Assembly: GCA_903851415.1 (NCBI GenBank)
Contig: CAINOE010000213.1
Span: 41,419 to 105,418 of the forward strand
Direction of reading: 5' to 3'
Length of the DNA stretch: 64,000 nucleotides
Source of the DNA: an uncultured Rhodopila sp.
Lineage (GTDB): Bacteria > Pseudomonadota > Alphaproteobacteria > Acetobacterales > Acetobacteraceae
Numbering within the stretch: the first letter of the stretch is position 1; every line of letters starts with the position of its first letter. A model generated the notes under the pieces. It ran no database searches. It had not been told where the DNA came from and was given only the letters and a program-made list of their open reading frames with translations. Shown here one piece after another: positions 29,499 through 40,599 of the stretch. The translations under genes and the position numbers were made by a program.

Positions 29499-30168
29499 GC
29501 CAACGCCGCGGCATCCCGCGTGCCGCGGCGAACGCCGCCAGCGCCGTCGCCACCAGGCCGAGCGACCCGGGCTCAGGCACCACCGCCTGGCTGAACACGT
29601 AAACCCCGTCCGCCTGGCTCATGGCGAACGCGTTCCCGCTGTCGAAGCCCCACGGATCGCCGCCCTGCAGCACGAAGCTGTCCGAGCTGAGCCCGTATGC
29701 ATCGGTTCGCCACACCCCGGACCGGATGTCCCTGTCCGCCACGAGCAGGCTGACCGTCTCCGAGCCGGTAGCGTTGGACAGCGTGCCGTCCAGATAGATC
29801 TCGACGCCCGGCCGATAATAGTACGCGGGTCCGTTGAACCCGCCGACGGAGGCGGAGTTGTCCGGCATGGCAATCGACACCGCCGCCCCAAGCGCCAGCA
29901 CCAGGGGTGCCGACGCAAATGACAGGTCGCCGGCGAAGGCCGACACGGCGATCGTCCCGACCACCCCCGAGAACGTGCTTCCGCCGGTATTGGCGATCTC
30001 GATAAAGCCGGTGTCCGGTTCGGAGAAGACGCTGTCGATCTGGTTCGGGAAGGGATTGCCGTTGGCATAGGCTGTAGTGACCGTGAGGGAGTAGCCTACC
30101 GGGGCGCAAGTGCCGAGAGCCGGCCAAAGCGCCCAGACAACCAAAACCATGACGGGTATGTTTTTCAT
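29479..30168 (-). CDS. PEP-CTERM sorting domain protein
   Basis: Signal peptide and C-terminal VVPEPGSLGLVATALAAFAAARGMPRRWLRFRRG. Confidence 0.85.
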   Translation of the reverse strand: MKNIPVMVLVVWALWPALGTCAPVGYSLTVTTAYANGNPFPNQIDSVFSEPDTGFIEIANTGGSTFSGVVGTIAVSAFAGDLSFASAPLVLALGAAVSIAMPDNSASVGGFNGPAYYYRPGVEIYLDGTLSNATGSETVSLLVADRDIRSGVWRTDAYGLSSDSFVLQGGDPWGFDSGNAFAMSQADGVYVFSQAVVPEPGSLGLVATALAAFAAARGMPRRWLRFRRG

Positions 30169-30228
30169 GCATACAACTATAGGTATATTCTATCCGTTTG
30201 TCCATCTAAAAAAGAGCGGAGGCATCCC

Positions 30229-30861
30229 ATGAGCGAAACCAGCCCGGTCATTCTCTTCCACGCCCCGCAATCGCGGTCGTCCGGGACCTTGGTCCTGCTC
30301 GAGGAACTCGGCGCACCCTACGAACTCCGGGTGCTCAACATGAAGGCCGGCGAGAACCGCGAGGCGGCCTATCTGGCGGTCAACCCGATGGGCAAAGTGC
30401 CGGCGATCCTGCACGGCGGCGTGCTGGTCACCGAGCAGATCGCGATCTCGATCTATCTGGCGGACCTGTTTCCCGCCGCCGGTCTCGCGCCGCTGCCGGA
30501 GGATCCGCGCCGCGGTCCCTACCTGCGCTGGATGGCCTTCTACGCCGGCAGCTTCGAACCGGCGGTCGTTGACCGCGCGCTCAAACGCGAACCGGGGCCG
30601 CAGGCGATGTCGCCTTACGGCAGTTTCGACGCGGTGATGGCCGCGCTGACCGCGCAGTTGCGGGCCGGACCGTTCATCCTCGGGGAGCAGTTCTCCGCCG
30701 CCGACGTCCTGTGGGGCAGCGCGCTGCAATGGACGACGATGTTCGGCATCGTCCCGAAGACCCTTGAGATCGATGCCTTTATCGAGCGGACCGCGACCCG
30801 GCCCGCGGCGCTGCGCATGCGTGATAAAGACGCGCAGCTCGCGGCAGCCCAAAGCGCATGA
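30229..30861 (+). CDS. Glutathione S-transferase family protein
   Basis: ILFHAPQSRSSGTLVLLEELGAPYELRVLN...NPMGKVPAIL. Confidence 0.88.
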   Translation: MSETSPVILFHAPQSRSSGTLVLLEELGAPYELRVLNMKAGENREAAYLAVNPMGKVPAILHGGVLVTEQIAISIYLADLFPAAGLAPLPEDPRRGPYLRWMAFYAGSFEPAVVDRALKREPGPQAMSPYGSFDAVMAALTAQLRAGPFILGEQFSAADVLWGSALQWTTMFGIVPKTLEIDAFIERTATRPAALRMRDKDAQLAAAQSA

Positions 30862-31035
30862 TCCTCCGGCTGCCTGTTTCTTCGGCAAACTCCGGTCTGC
30901 TCTCGAAAGTGGCAAAGCTTCGGGCGCCGACCTACATTGACACATCACATATGTGCCGCTCATCTGACGCCAAACGCAGTCCCAACCCGGTCTTCCAGAA
31001 GCCATGCCGATGAACCAAACCGAAGCCGCCTAGCC

Positions 31036-31845
31036 ATGCTGCTCGTCGTCGATGCCGGCAACACCAACATCGTGTTCGCCGTCCACGATCCCACCGGCTG
31101 GCGCGGCGTCTGGCGGATCCGCACCGATGCGCAGCGCACCTCCGACGAGTATGCGGTCTGGCTCAACAGCCTGCTGACTCTGTCCGGCCTCAAACGCGAC
31201 CAGATCAGCGCCGCGGTCATCGGCACCGTCGTGCCCGCCGCGCTGTATCATCTGCGCCGCCTTTGCCGCGACTGGTTCAGTGTCGAGCCGCTGATCGCCC
31301 GCGCCGCGCTCGACTGGGGCTTCGAAATCCGCGTGGACCAGCCCGCCGAAGTCGGCGCCGATCGGCTGCTGAATGCGATGGCGGGGCACAGGACGTTCGG
31401 CGGGCCGCTGATCGTCGTCGATTTCGGTACCGCTACCACGTTCGATGTGGTAGATGCCACGGGTGCTTATCTCGGCGGCGTCATCTGCCCCGGCATAAAC
31501 CTCTCCATCGAGGCCCTTCACCAGGCCGCAGCCCGCCTGCCGCGCATCGGCATCGGCCGGCCGCAGTCGGTTATCGGCCGTGCCACCGTCCCGGCGATGC
31601 AATCGGGAATATACTGGGGCTATGTCGGCCTGATCGAAGGCCTGCTGGCTCGCATCAAGACCGAATTCGGCGGCCCTATGAAGGTCATCGCCACCGGCGG
31701 CTTAGCCCCTTTGTTCGCCGAAGGCACCCTGATGATCGACCATATCGAGCCCGACCTGACCTTGGATGGCCTGCGGATGTTGGCGGAGCGCAACCCAGCG
31801 CCCACATTGCCCCGGGAGAGAACGCGACTGATTGAAAACGATTAA
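31036..31845 (+). CDS. coaX: Type III pantothenate kinase
   Basis: [42 protein letters not shown]; start placed at MLLVV. Confidence 0.93.
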   Translation: MLLVVDAGNTNIVFAVHDPTGWRGVWRIRTDAQRTSDEYAVWLNSLLTLSGLKRDQISAAVIGTVVPAALYHLRRLCRDWFSVEPLIARAALDWGFEIRVDQPAEVGADRLLNAMAGHRTFGGPLIVVDFGTATTFDVVDATGAYLGGVICPGINLSIEALHQAAARLPRIGIGRPQSVIGRATVPAMQSGIYWGYVGLIEGLLARIKTEFGGPMKVIATGGLAPLFAEGTLMIDHIEPDLTLDGLRMLAERNPAPTLPRERTRLIEND

Positions 31846-31863
31846 CGGAACGAACACGTAAAT

Positions 31864-33522
31864 ATGGACTCAGAAACAGGCGACCTTGCCTTCCTGCCGC
31901 TCGGCGGGACGGGCGAAATCGGCATGAACCTCAACCTTTACCGATGGCGTGAGAACGGACACGAAAAATGGCTTGCCGTCGACTGCGGGATCGGCTTTGG
32001 CGGCAGCGAACTCCCCGAAGTCGAAGTCATGATGGCCGATCCCGGGTTTATCGCCGATCGGCGGAAGAATTTGGTCGGCTTGGTGATAACGCATGCGCAT
32101 GAGGATCACATCGGCGCGGTGGCGTGGCTGTGGCCGCAACTGCAATGCCCGGTCTATGCGACACCCTTCGCCGCCGCGGTGCTGCGGCGCAAGCTGATCG
32201 AGGCGGGGCTGGTCAACCAGGTCAAGGTCAACGTCGTCCCGCCGGGCGGCAACATCGACCTCAAGCCCTTCGTGCTGCGCTTCATCCGCCTGTCGCACTC
32301 GATCCCGGAGGCGCAGGCGCTGGCGATCGAGACGCCGGCCGGCATCGTGCTGCACACCGGCGACTGGAAGCTCGACCCCACCCCGCTGATCGGCCCCCCG
32401 ACGGATGAGGCGGCGCTGGCGGCGCTCGGCGACAAGGGCGTGCTGGCGATCGTCTGCGATTCCACCAACGCCATGGTGGAGGGCCATTCCGGCAGCGAAC
32501 TCGACGTGCGCAACACCCTGACGGCGCTGATCCGCGACCTCAACGGCCGCGTCGCGGTGACCTGCTTCGCCAGCAACGTCGCGCGCATGGAATCCGTCGC
32601 CCTGGCGGCGCAGGAGGCCGGCCGCAGCGTGGCGCTGGTGGGCAGGTCGCTGAAGAACATGGACGCGGCGGCGCGGGAATGCGGCTACTTCAGGTCGTTG
32701 CCGCCGTTCCTGACGGAAGATGACATCGACGACGTGCCTGATGATAACCTGCTGCTGCTGGTCACCGGCAGCCAGGGCGAGCCGCGCAGCGCCCTGTCGC
32801 GCATCGCGCGCGACGACCACCCTCGGGTGTCGCTGGGGGAGGGGGATACGGTGATCTTCTCCTCCCGCATGATCCCGGGCAATGAGCGCGCCATCGGCAC
32901 CGTGCAGGACCAGTTGGTGCGCGCCGGGGTGCGCCTGATGACGGACGACGATCATCTGGTGCATGTCTCCGGCCATCCGGCGCGCGATGAGCTGCGGCGG
33001 ATGTACCGCCTGGTCAAGCCGCGCTACGCCGTGCCGGTGCACGGCGAGTGGCGGCATCTGTCCGCCCATGCCGAACTGGCGCGGGCGGCCGGGTCCGAAG
33101 CCTTCATGATGGAGGACGGCGACATCCTGACCTTGTTCCCCGGCCGCCCCGCGATCACCGACAGCGCGCCCGTCGGCAGGCTGGTGGTTGACGGGACGCG
33201 GCTGGTGCCGCTGAAGGGCGAGGTGATGTCAGCCCGCCGCCGCATGCTGTTCAACGGCATCGTCGTTGCCAGCCTGGCGGTGGATCAGTCCGGCCGGGTG
33301 CTCGGTCGGCCGAAGGTGAGCGCTCCCGGCCTGCTCGACCCGGAGGATGAAGAAGCCGATCGGCTGGCGGATGATTTCGCGGTGACTTTGCGCGATCTGC
33401 CGCACGACCTGCGCCGGGATGATTCCGCTCTGGCGGATGCGGCGCGGGCCGCGCTGCGCCGGACCCTCGGGCGGCGGCTGGGCAAACGGCCGGTGGTGGA
33501 TGTGCATCTGATCCGGGTGTGA
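31864..33522 (+). CDS. rnj: Ribonuclease J
   Basis: LPLGGTGEIGMNLNLYR; THAHEDHIGA metallo-beta-lactamase motif; VHVSGHPARDEL. Confidence 0.92.
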   Translation: MDSETGDLAFLPLGGTGEIGMNLNLYRWRENGHEKWLAVDCGIGFGGSELPEVEVMMADPGFIADRRKNLVGLVITHAHEDHIGAVAWLWPQLQCPVYATPFAAAVLRRKLIEAGLVNQVKVNVVPPGGNIDLKPFVLRFIRLSHSIPEAQALAIETPAGIVLHTGDWKLDPTPLIGPPTDEAALAALGDKGVLAIVCDSTNAMVEGHSGSELDVRNTLTALIRDLNGRVAVTCFASNVARMESVALAAQEAGRSVALVGRSLKNMDAAARECGYFRSLPPFLTEDDIDDVPDDNLLLLVTGSQGEPRSALSRIARDDHPRVSLGEGDTVIFSSRMIPGNERAIGTVQDQLVRAGVRLMTDDDHLVHVSGHPARDELRRMYRLVKPRYAVPVHGEWRHLSAHAELARAAGSEAFMMEDGDILTLFPGRPAITDSAPVGRLVVDGTRLVPLKGEVMSARRRMLFNGIVVASLAVDQSGRVLGRPKVSAPGLLDPEDEEADRLADDFAVTLRDLPHDLRRDDSALADAARAALRRTLGRRLGKRPVVDVHLIRV

Positions 33523-33562
33523 GGCCGGCAAACTATTCGTCACGGCCCGGTTTGTCATATTC

Positions 33563-33639
33563 GTCATGGCCCGGCGTGTCCGGGCCACCTATCGCGGCAC
33601 GTGCTGGCATAGGTGGCACGGACAAGCCGGGCCATGACG
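33563..33639. repeat. Palindromic REP-like element, family A
   Basis: gtcatggcccggcgtgtccgggccacc...ggtggcacggacaagccgggccatgac. Confidence 0.85.
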
Positions 33640-33671
33640 GATCAGCCTCCAAGCAAATTGGTCTGATCTCC

Positions 33672-33932
33672 ATGAACTGGTTCACCGGCATCGTGTTGTT
33701 CGTGATCATCTGGTGGACCGCCTTGTTCGCGGTACTGCCCATCGGCACCCGGCCGGTGGAGAAGGCCGATACCAGCAGCGGCTGGAGGGGCGCACCGGAG
33801 CGCCCCCGTATACTCATGAAGGTTATCGTTACCACGATAGTTACGTGTTTTCTCTGGACGGGATCATATTTCCTGATCCGTAGCGATATGATCAGTTTCC
33901 GGCACGGCATATTCGCCGCGCCGGATGATTGA
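33672..33932 (+). CDS. DUF1467 family membrane protein
   Basis: MNWFTGIVLFVIIWWTALFAVLPIGTRP; in the usual position between rnj and proS. Confidence 0.85.
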   Translation: MNWFTGIVLFVIIWWTALFAVLPIGTRPVEKADTSSGWRGAPERPRILMKVIVTTIVTCFLWTGSYFLIRSDMISFRHGIFAAPDD

Positions 33933-34351
33933 CATTTTTGATTATAAAGGACGTTCGACCGGTTTACGCGGCCACGGACAGGGTGGGGACGGATGTCCTT
34001 GACCTGCCGCGCAGTTGGCGTTTCCTCCCCAAACCTGGCCCGCACACTCCCCGGTAAGCGGCCCGGACGCTTGATTAGCCAAACTCTTCGGCGCTGTCAC
34101 GCCTTATTGTTGCCATTAAGCAGAATCGCAGGAAGTTTATTGCGCCAAGAGCTTGTGCAACGCACAAAACTTACCGGGCCGGGCGGCTTCGTGTTAAAAA
34201 GCTCCTTCCGATGTTTCTTAATCGCGTCAGCGTATACTTTTTTGGCGCAAAGCCGGTTGCAGGCCATACGCCGTGACTGGCCAACACTGTAGCCGCACGG
34301 ACGCAAACGCGATAGGACGGCGCCCTGTTCTCTGACCGGAAGTCCAACGCG

Positions 34352-35668
34352 ATGCGCCTGTCCCACGCTTTCATTCCGACACTCAAGGAAACGCCCGCCG
34401 AGGCGCAGATCGCCTCCCACCGGCTGATGCTCCGGGCGGGTCTGGTGCGGCAGACCTCGGCCGGCATCTACGCCTGGCTGCCGCTCGGCCTGCGGGTGCT
34501 GCGCAATATCGAGCGCATCGTGCGGGCGGAGCAGGACGCGGCCGGCGCGCAGGAGATCCTGATGCCGACGATCCAGCCGGCCGAGCTGTGGAAAGAAAGC
34601 GGCCGGTATGAGGATTACGGCAAGGAGATGCTGCGCATCCGCGACCGCCACGACCGCGACATGCTGTACGGCCCCACGAATGAGGAGATGGTGACCGACC
34701 TGTTCCGCCAGTCGATCAGAAGCTACAAGGAATTGCCGCAGATTCTGTATCATATCCAGTGGAAGTTCCGCGACGAGGTGAGGCCCCGGTTCGGCGTGAT
34801 GCGCGGGCGCGAGTTCCTGATGAAGGACGCCTACTCCTTCGACATCGACCATGCCGGCGCGGTGAACAGTTATCGCAAGATGATGCTGGCCTATATGCGG
34901 ACCTTCCAGCGCATGGGCCTCAAGGCGATCCCGATGGAGGCCGACACCGGTCCCATCGGCGGCGACCTGTCGCATGAGTTCATCATCCTCGCGCCCACGG
35001 GCGAGAGCCAGGTTTATTACGACGCCGCCTTCGAGGAGATCGACTACCTCTCCGGCGACAGCTTCAGCCATGAAAAGCCCGAGGACCTGGCAAGGTTTTT
35101 CGAGGTCATGACCGGCCATTACGCCGCCACCGACGAAAAGCACGACGCCGCGCGCTGGGACCAGGTCGCCGCGAACCGCAAGCGCGAGGGCCGCGGCATC
35201 GAAGTCGGCCATATCTTCTACTTCGGCACCAAATACACGAAATCGATGGGTGCCGTCGTCGCCGGGCCGGACGGCAAGCCGCTGCACCCCGAGATGGGCA
35301 GCTACGGCGTCGGCGTGTCCCGTCTGGTGGGCGCGGTGATCGAGGCCAGCCATGACGACAACGGCATCATCTGGCCCGACAGCATCGCGCCCTTCAAAGC
35401 CGCCATCCTCAACCTGAAGATCGGGGATGCGGGGTGCGACGCGCTGTGCGAGCGGTTATATGCGGCGTTCGGCGGCAACGCGCTGTACGACGACCGCGCC
35501 GACAGGGCCGGGGCGAAGTTCGCCGATGCCGATCTGATGGGGCACCCGTGGCAGGTCGTCGTCGGGCCGCGCGGCGCGGCGGCGGGCACGGTGGAGCTGA
35601 AGCGGCGCGCCACCGGCGAGCGGGTGGAGGTGACGCCGGAGGAGGTGTTGGCGCGGATCGGGGCGTAG
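34352..35668 (+). CDS. proS: Proline--tRNA ligase
   Basis: [63 protein letters not shown]. Confidence 0.97.
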   Translation: MRLSHAFIPTLKETPAEAQIASHRLMLRAGLVRQTSAGIYAWLPLGLRVLRNIERIVRAEQDAAGAQEILMPTIQPAELWKESGRYEDYGKEMLRIRDRHDRDMLYGPTNEEMVTDLFRQSIRSYKELPQILYHIQWKFRDEVRPRFGVMRGREFLMKDAYSFDIDHAGAVNSYRKMMLAYMRTFQRMGLKAIPMEADTGPIGGDLSHEFIILAPTGESQVYYDAAFEEIDYLSGDSFSHEKPEDLARFFEVMTGHYAATDEKHDAARWDQVAANRKREGRGIEVGHIFYFGTKYTKSMGAVVAGPDGKPLHPEMGSYGVGVSRLVGAVIEASHDDNGIIWPDSIAPFKAAILNLKIGDAGCDALCERLYAAFGGNALYDDRADRAGAKFADADLMGHPWQVVVGPRGAAAGTVELKRRATGERVEVTPEEVLARIGA

Positions 35669-35769
35669 AGGCGTTCGGGCCGGTGTCGGATCGCGCGGTT
35701 GGCGGCGTTGGCTCGGCCGCAGGCGGGAAGCGAATGGTCAGGGCGAACGCTTGGTTCAAGCACCGCTTT

Positions 35770-35992
35770 TTCAACACAGAGGAGGCCGGAGGGGCACAGA
35801 GAACCACAGAGACGGCGCCCCGGATCGAAAGCCCGGGGAGTCGCTTGAAGTCGGTCTTCCGACTGTTTGCGTCCGACCCGAGTGCCGGGTCGCGGAAACG
35901 CACAGACCGCACCCTCGCCGCGCGAAGCGCCGTTCTTGCCTTCTCTGTGCCCTCTGTGGCCCTCGCTTCTTCCTCTGTGTTAGAATCTGTCT
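35770..35992. repeat. Inverted CACAGAG-array element D2 without an ORF
   Basis: Left tcaacacagaggaggccggaggggcacagagaaccacagag; right ctctgtgccctctgtggccctcgcttcttcctctgtgtta. Confidence 0.8.
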
Positions 35993-36111
35993 TGCGGGAC
36001 ATGCAACCGCCCGGGCGGCGGTTGTCTGGCAGGACCACCCGGTCATGTCCGGTCTCCGAAGATACAGCCCCGGTTCAACACGCACCCATATCCTCCTGGA
36101 ACCAATCCTGA

Positions 36112-37365
36112 ATGTTCGGCCCCTTCGAACGCATGGTCGCCGGCCGCTACCTGCGCGCCCGCAAAGGCGAGCGCTTCGTCTCGATCATCGCCATTTTCTC
36201 CCTTGTCGGCATTGCCCTCGGCGTCGCCACGCTGATCGTCGTCACCTCCGTCATGAGCGGCTTCCAGGTCGAACTGGTTTCCCGCATCCTCGGCGTGAAC
36301 GGCCATATCACCGTCGAGGCCTATGCCGGCCAGAAGCTGGATGACTATCAGAAGCTGGTGGCGCAGGTGCGCGGCCTGCCCGATGTCGCCTCCGCCACGC
36401 CCGTGCTGGACGGCCAGGCGCTGCTCAGCACCGAAGGCGGCGGCGCCCGCGGCGGCCTGGTCCGCGGCATCAGCCTGGACGATTTGCGCGCCCTGCACCC
36501 GATCAGCGACCATATCGTCAGCGGAAGCCTGTCCAACTTCACCGGGGATGACGCGATCCTCGTGGGTGTCGGGCTGGCGAGTGCCTACCGGCTGCGTGTC
36601 GGCGGCTCGCTGACGGTGATCTCGCCCGAGGGCGCGGCCACCGCGTTCGGCACCATCCCGCGGGTGCGGGCCTACAAAGTCGTCGCGATTTTCGACGCCG
36701 ACCTCAACGACTACAACAGCAGCGTCGTGTTCCTGCCGCTGCCGGCCGCGCAAATCTTCTTCCAGAAACCAAACGCCGTCACCGGGATCGAGATCCGTCT
36801 CCACGACCCCGATCAGGTCAACGCGGTGGGGCGGGAACTGGCGCCGCTGCTGCAGGGGCGGCAGGTTTATGCCCGCGACTGGCGTCATGCCAACGACACC
36901 ATCATCGGCGTGCTGCAGGTGCAGAAGGACACCATGTTCATCGTGCTTGGCATGATCGTCCTGGTGGCGGCGTTCAACGTGGTGTCCTCGCTGATCATGC
37001 TGGTGAAGGACAAGCGCTCGGACATCGCCGTTTTGCGCACCATCGGCGCCTCCAGCTTTTCCATCCTGCGCATCTTCCTGATGTGCGGCGCCTTCGTCGG
37101 CGTCAGCGGCACCTTTATCGGGACCATCATTGGCGTGCTGTTCTGCCGCAACATCGTCGCCGTGCAGCATTTCGTCGAAAATATCACCGGCGGGCGGGTG
37201 TTCGACGCGTCCGTGTTCATGCTGAGCGAGTTGCCGGACACGGTGGATTGGAACGATGTCGTGCGTGTCGTCGCGCTGGGCCTGGCCCTGTCGCTGCTGG
37301 CGACGCTGTATCCCAGTTGGCGGGCAGCCAAAACCGATCCGGTGGAGGCGCTGCGGCATGAGTGA
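36112..37365 (+). CDS. LolC/LolE family lipoprotein-releasing ABC transporter permease
   Basis: [47 protein letters not shown]. Confidence 0.93.
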   Translation: MFGPFERMVAGRYLRARKGERFVSIIAIFSLVGIALGVATLIVVTSVMSGFQVELVSRILGVNGHITVEAYAGQKLDDYQKLVAQVRGLPDVASATPVLDGQALLSTEGGGARGGLVRGISLDDLRALHPISDHIVSGSLSNFTGDDAILVGVGLASAYRLRVGGSLTVISPEGAATAFGTIPRVRAYKVVAIFDADLNDYNSSVVFLPLPAAQIFFQKPNAVTGIEIRLHDPDQVNAVGRELAPLLQGRQVYARDWRHANDTIIGVLQVQKDTMFIVLGMIVLVAAFNVVSSLIMLVKDKRSDIAVLRTIGASSFSILRIFLMCGAFVGVSGTFIGTIIGVLFCRNIVAVQHFVENITGGRVFDASVFMLSELPDTVDWNDVVRVVALGLALSLLATLYPSWRAAKTDPVEALRHE

Positions 37366-38029
37366 GACGCTGGTTCTGCGCGGGGTCAGGCGGACCTATC
37401 GCGGCGACGCCGGCGACCTGCCGGTGCTGCGCGGCGCCGATTTGACCGTGCGGGCAGGCGAGATCGTGGCGCTGGTGGCGCCCTCGGGCGCGGGCAAATC
37501 GACCTTGCTGCACGCCGCCGGCTTGCTCGATCGGCCGGACGGCGGCGCGGTGGTGATCGAGGGCCGCGACGCCGGCGGCCTGGCCGATGCCGCCCGCACC
37601 GCTATCCGCCGCGATACCATCGGTTTCGTCTACCAGTTCCACCATCTGCTGCCGGAGTTCTCCGCGCTGGAGAATGTGGTGCTGCCGCAGATGATCGCCG
37701 GACGGTCGCGGCGGGCGGCGGCTGACCGGGGGCGGGCGCTGCTGTCGGCATTCGGTCTGGCGGAGCGCACGGGGCATTTGCCGGGGAAGCTGTCCGGCGG
37801 CGAGCAGCAGCGGGTCGCCATCGCGCGGGCGCTGGCCAACGGGCCGAAGCTGCTGCTGGCGGATGAGCCTACGGGCAATCTGGACGTGGCGACGGCCGAG
37901 GCGGTCTTCGCCGAGCTTCTGGCAATTGTCCGCGATCACGGGCTGGCGGCGCTGATCGCGACTCACAACCCGGAGCTGGCGGGGCGGATGGACCGGGTGG
38001 TAACGCTGCGGGACGGGCGGCTGGTGTAA
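37358..38029 (+). CDS. lolD: Lipoprotein-releasing ABC transporter ATPase
   Basis: [50 protein letters not shown]; overlaps the permease gene. Confidence 0.93.
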   Translation: MSETLVLRGVRRTYRGDAGDLPVLRGADLTVRAGEIVALVAPSGAGKSTLLHAAGLLDRPDGGAVVIEGRDAGGLADAARTAIRRDTIGFVYQFHHLLPEFSALENVVLPQMIAGRSRRAAADRGRALLSAFGLAERTGHLPGKLSGGEQQRVAIARALANGPKLLLADEPTGNLDVATAEAVFAELLAIVRDHGLAALIATHNPELAGRMDRVVTLRDGRLV

Positions 38030-38210
38030 CGGGCGTTCCCGCGTAATCGTCATGGCCCCGCCTGTTGTCCGCGCCACGTGCCCGCTTGCGTGGCGCGGAA
38101 CAGACGGTTTGCCGCCCACAAAGATGTGTCATTGGAGCATCGGAAGTGAGTGGCTGACCGCGCCCGGCAGTGTCTAGAAAACCTGTGGTCCGCCGAAGGA
38201 ACTTGATGCG

Positions 38211-39056
38211 ATGAACGGAAACGCTGCTGCCGTGCTCACCGACCGCGCTCACGACCAGTGTGTTTTTGAAACCCGCATCGCGCACCAACTGCGCACGGCA
38301 CCGCAGCAGGAGCGGCTGCGGCTCTACACCGAGCTATACAACGAATACACGGAAAAGTTCCCCGAGACCCTGCCGAAGGACAGCTCTGCGGCGGAACGGA
38401 TTGCGCGTTACGAAACCGCATTTCTGCGCCGGTTCCTGAAACCCTCGACCGTGATGGCCGAGATCGGGCCCGGACGGTGCCACCTTGCCGTCTCCCTCGC
38501 ACCGCATGTCGCCAGGATCTACGGCGTCGATGTCGCCGAGGTCGGCGCCGGCGCTGATAAGGGCGTTCCGAACTTCGAGCTGAAGCGGACCGACGGCATC
38601 CATATGCCGTTCGACAGCGACAGCATCGATCTGGTGATCAGCAATCAGCTTATGGAGCATCTGCATCCCGACGACGCATGCGACCAGCTTCGGGAAGTCC
38701 ATCGCGTGCTGCGGGCCGGCGGCAGGTATATCTGCATCACCCCCAGCCGGGTGAACGGCCCGCACGACTCCTCGGCCCGTTTCCGGGATATCCCCTGTCC
38801 GGTGCGGGACGGGGATTACCGGGCGAACGGACTTCATCTGCAAGAATATACCACCCGCGAACTGATGGCCCTGTTCGAGGCGGCCGGCTTCACGCGTTTC
38901 CAGAGCTTCATCGGCACCCGCGGCCATTATGTCGGGCTGCATCCGTCGATCATGAACGGGATCGAATCGACCGTGCGGCTGCTCCCGCCGGGGTTGCGGA
39001 AGCGGTCCCGCCTGCTCTCCGCGATATTGGGCAACAGGGTGTGCGGGACGAAGTAG
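38211..39056 (+). CDS. Class I SAM-dependent methyltransferase
   Basis: VMAEIGPGRCHLAVSLAPHVARIYGVDVAEVG; DLVISNQLMEHLHPDD. Confidence 0.8.
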   Translation: MNGNAAAVLTDRAHDQCVFETRIAHQLRTAPQQERLRLYTELYNEYTEKFPETLPKDSSAAERIARYETAFLRRFLKPSTVMAEIGPGRCHLAVSLAPHVARIYGVDVAEVGAGADKGVPNFELKRTDGIHMPFDSDSIDLVISNQLMEHLHPDDACDQLREVHRVLRAGGRYICITPSRVNGPHDSSARFRDIPCPVRDGDYRANGLHLQEYTTRELMALFEAAGFTRFQSFIGTRGHYVGLHPSIMNGIESTVRLLPPGLRKRSRLLSAILGNRVCGTK

Positions 39057-39204
39057 CCATCGGGCGCGCCGATCCCGCTGACCCGAAGCAACCTGCCGGG
39101 GGGGGGCCGGCCATGCCTGACTCGCTGCTCAACTTTTGCGGATCAAGCCGCCGCAATCAGTCAAGCGGCTTTCCGGGTGATTTAAACCAGGTAAAGAATC
39201 GGCC

Positions 39205-40521
39205 GTGAAATCACGGGAGAACAACATGGTCCGGTTCGCCGGCATTTTGCAGAAGCGTTGCGCACCGGGTGCAAAACCGCTGCGCCGGCACCTTGTCTCC
39301 TCGATAGCGATGCTCCTCGCCGCGATCGGCGTGCCCGGCGCTCCGGCGAGGGCCGGGACGCACGATCTCACGGCACGACTTCAGCGTGTGCTCGACAGCT
39401 ACGTCGCGGATCGCGGTCAGGCCGAAGCGATATCCGGCGTCGCGCTGCAGGTGGATCTCGGCGGCGGAAAGCCGGCGATCGCACTGTTCTCCGGAAATAA
39501 CGGCCTGCCCGATACGAAGCCGATCGATTCGCGGACGCTGTTTCAGATTGGGAGCAATACAAAACATTTCACCGCCGCCCTGATTTTGATGCTGGAGGCC
39601 GCGGGCAGGCTCAACATCGATCAAACCGTCGGCGACTGGCTGCCGCAATACCCGGCCTGGAAGCAGGTAACGATCCGTTCCTTGCTCAATATGACAAGCC
39701 CGATCCCGAACTATTCGGAAACCCCCGAAATCGGCCGGTTGATTGCCGCGGACATTCATCATCAGTTCACGGACCAGGAGTTGATCGCCGCGGTCGATCC
39801 CGGCAACGGCAAATCGTTTCCGACCCCCACTGGATGGTTTTATTCCAACACCAACAACATTCTCGCCGGCCTGATCATCGAGGCTGCCTCCGGCATGGAC
39901 TACAAGACCGCGCTCGAAACGATGATCCTGAAGCCGCTGCATCTGCGCGATACATTCTACTCCAACGGCGAGTATCCACCCCGAATCGAGGCGCGCGAGC
40001 CGCGCGGCCTGTTCGAAAACGCCGGCTGCCTGTTGTACCAGCCGGAGCCGTGCACCACGTCCACGCTGGCGCCGCTCATCGGCAAGGACGTGCACACGCA
40101 AAACATGTCCTGGGCCGGTCCGGCGGGCGCCATCGTCTCGAATATGAACGATCTCGATCTTTGGATCCGTGCCCTGTTCGGGCTGAAGGTGTTCCCGCAG
40201 CAACAGCTCGACGAGATGACCAGCATCGTGTCGCATAAGACCGGGCTTCCCATCGCAGACGTCAGTGCCGGCGATCCGGCGGGATTCGGCCTCGATCTCG
40301 GGCGGGCCTATCAGGACGCGCTGGGCGGCGCCGTGTGGTTCTACCAGGGGACGACGCTGGGCTTCAGGGCCACATTCGTATACTGGCCGCAATATGACCT
40401 CGTGATGACAACCGCAACCAACAGCCAGCCGCCCGACGGGGAGGATTCGCTCAACAAGCTGGTCGTAGGCTCGGCCTTCACCGTCCTGAAAGAGTCCGGC
40501 GCGCTCGGCACCGGCAACTGA
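39205..40521 (+). CDS. Serine hydrolase, beta-lactamase/penicillin-binding-protein fold, exported
   Basis: FQIGSNTKHFTAALI (SxxK), FYSNTNN (YxN), signal peptide. Confidence 0.87.
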   Translation: MKSRENNMVRFAGILQKRCAPGAKPLRRHLVSSIAMLLAAIGVPGAPARAGTHDLTARLQRVLDSYVADRGQAEAISGVALQVDLGGGKPAIALFSGNNGLPDTKPIDSRTLFQIGSNTKHFTAALILMLEAAGRLNIDQTVGDWLPQYPAWKQVTIRSLLNMTSPIPNYSETPEIGRLIAADIHHQFTDQELIAAVDPGNGKSFPTPTGWFYSNTNNILAGLIIEAASGMDYKTALETMILKPLHLRDTFYSNGEYPPRIEAREPRGLFENAGCLLYQPEPCTTSTLAPLIGKDVHTQNMSWAGPAGAIVSNMNDLDLWIRALFGLKVFPQQQLDEMTSIVSHKTGLPIADVSAGDPAGFGLDLGRAYQDALGGAVWFYQGTTLGFRATFVYWPQYDLVMTTATNSQPPDGEDSLNKLVVGSAFTVLKESGALGTGN

Positions 40522-40599
40522 CCGCTCGCGAATCTCTGTCCATTTCCGCGCGGGTCTGGCAAACTGACCAGGATTTAACCCCGGCGGAACCCCCTCTTC

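Noticed and set aside
34000-34340. Possible small gene or ncRNA between DUF1467 and proS
   Set aside because: Only a short ORF with no recognisable features; no structure I could defend by eye.
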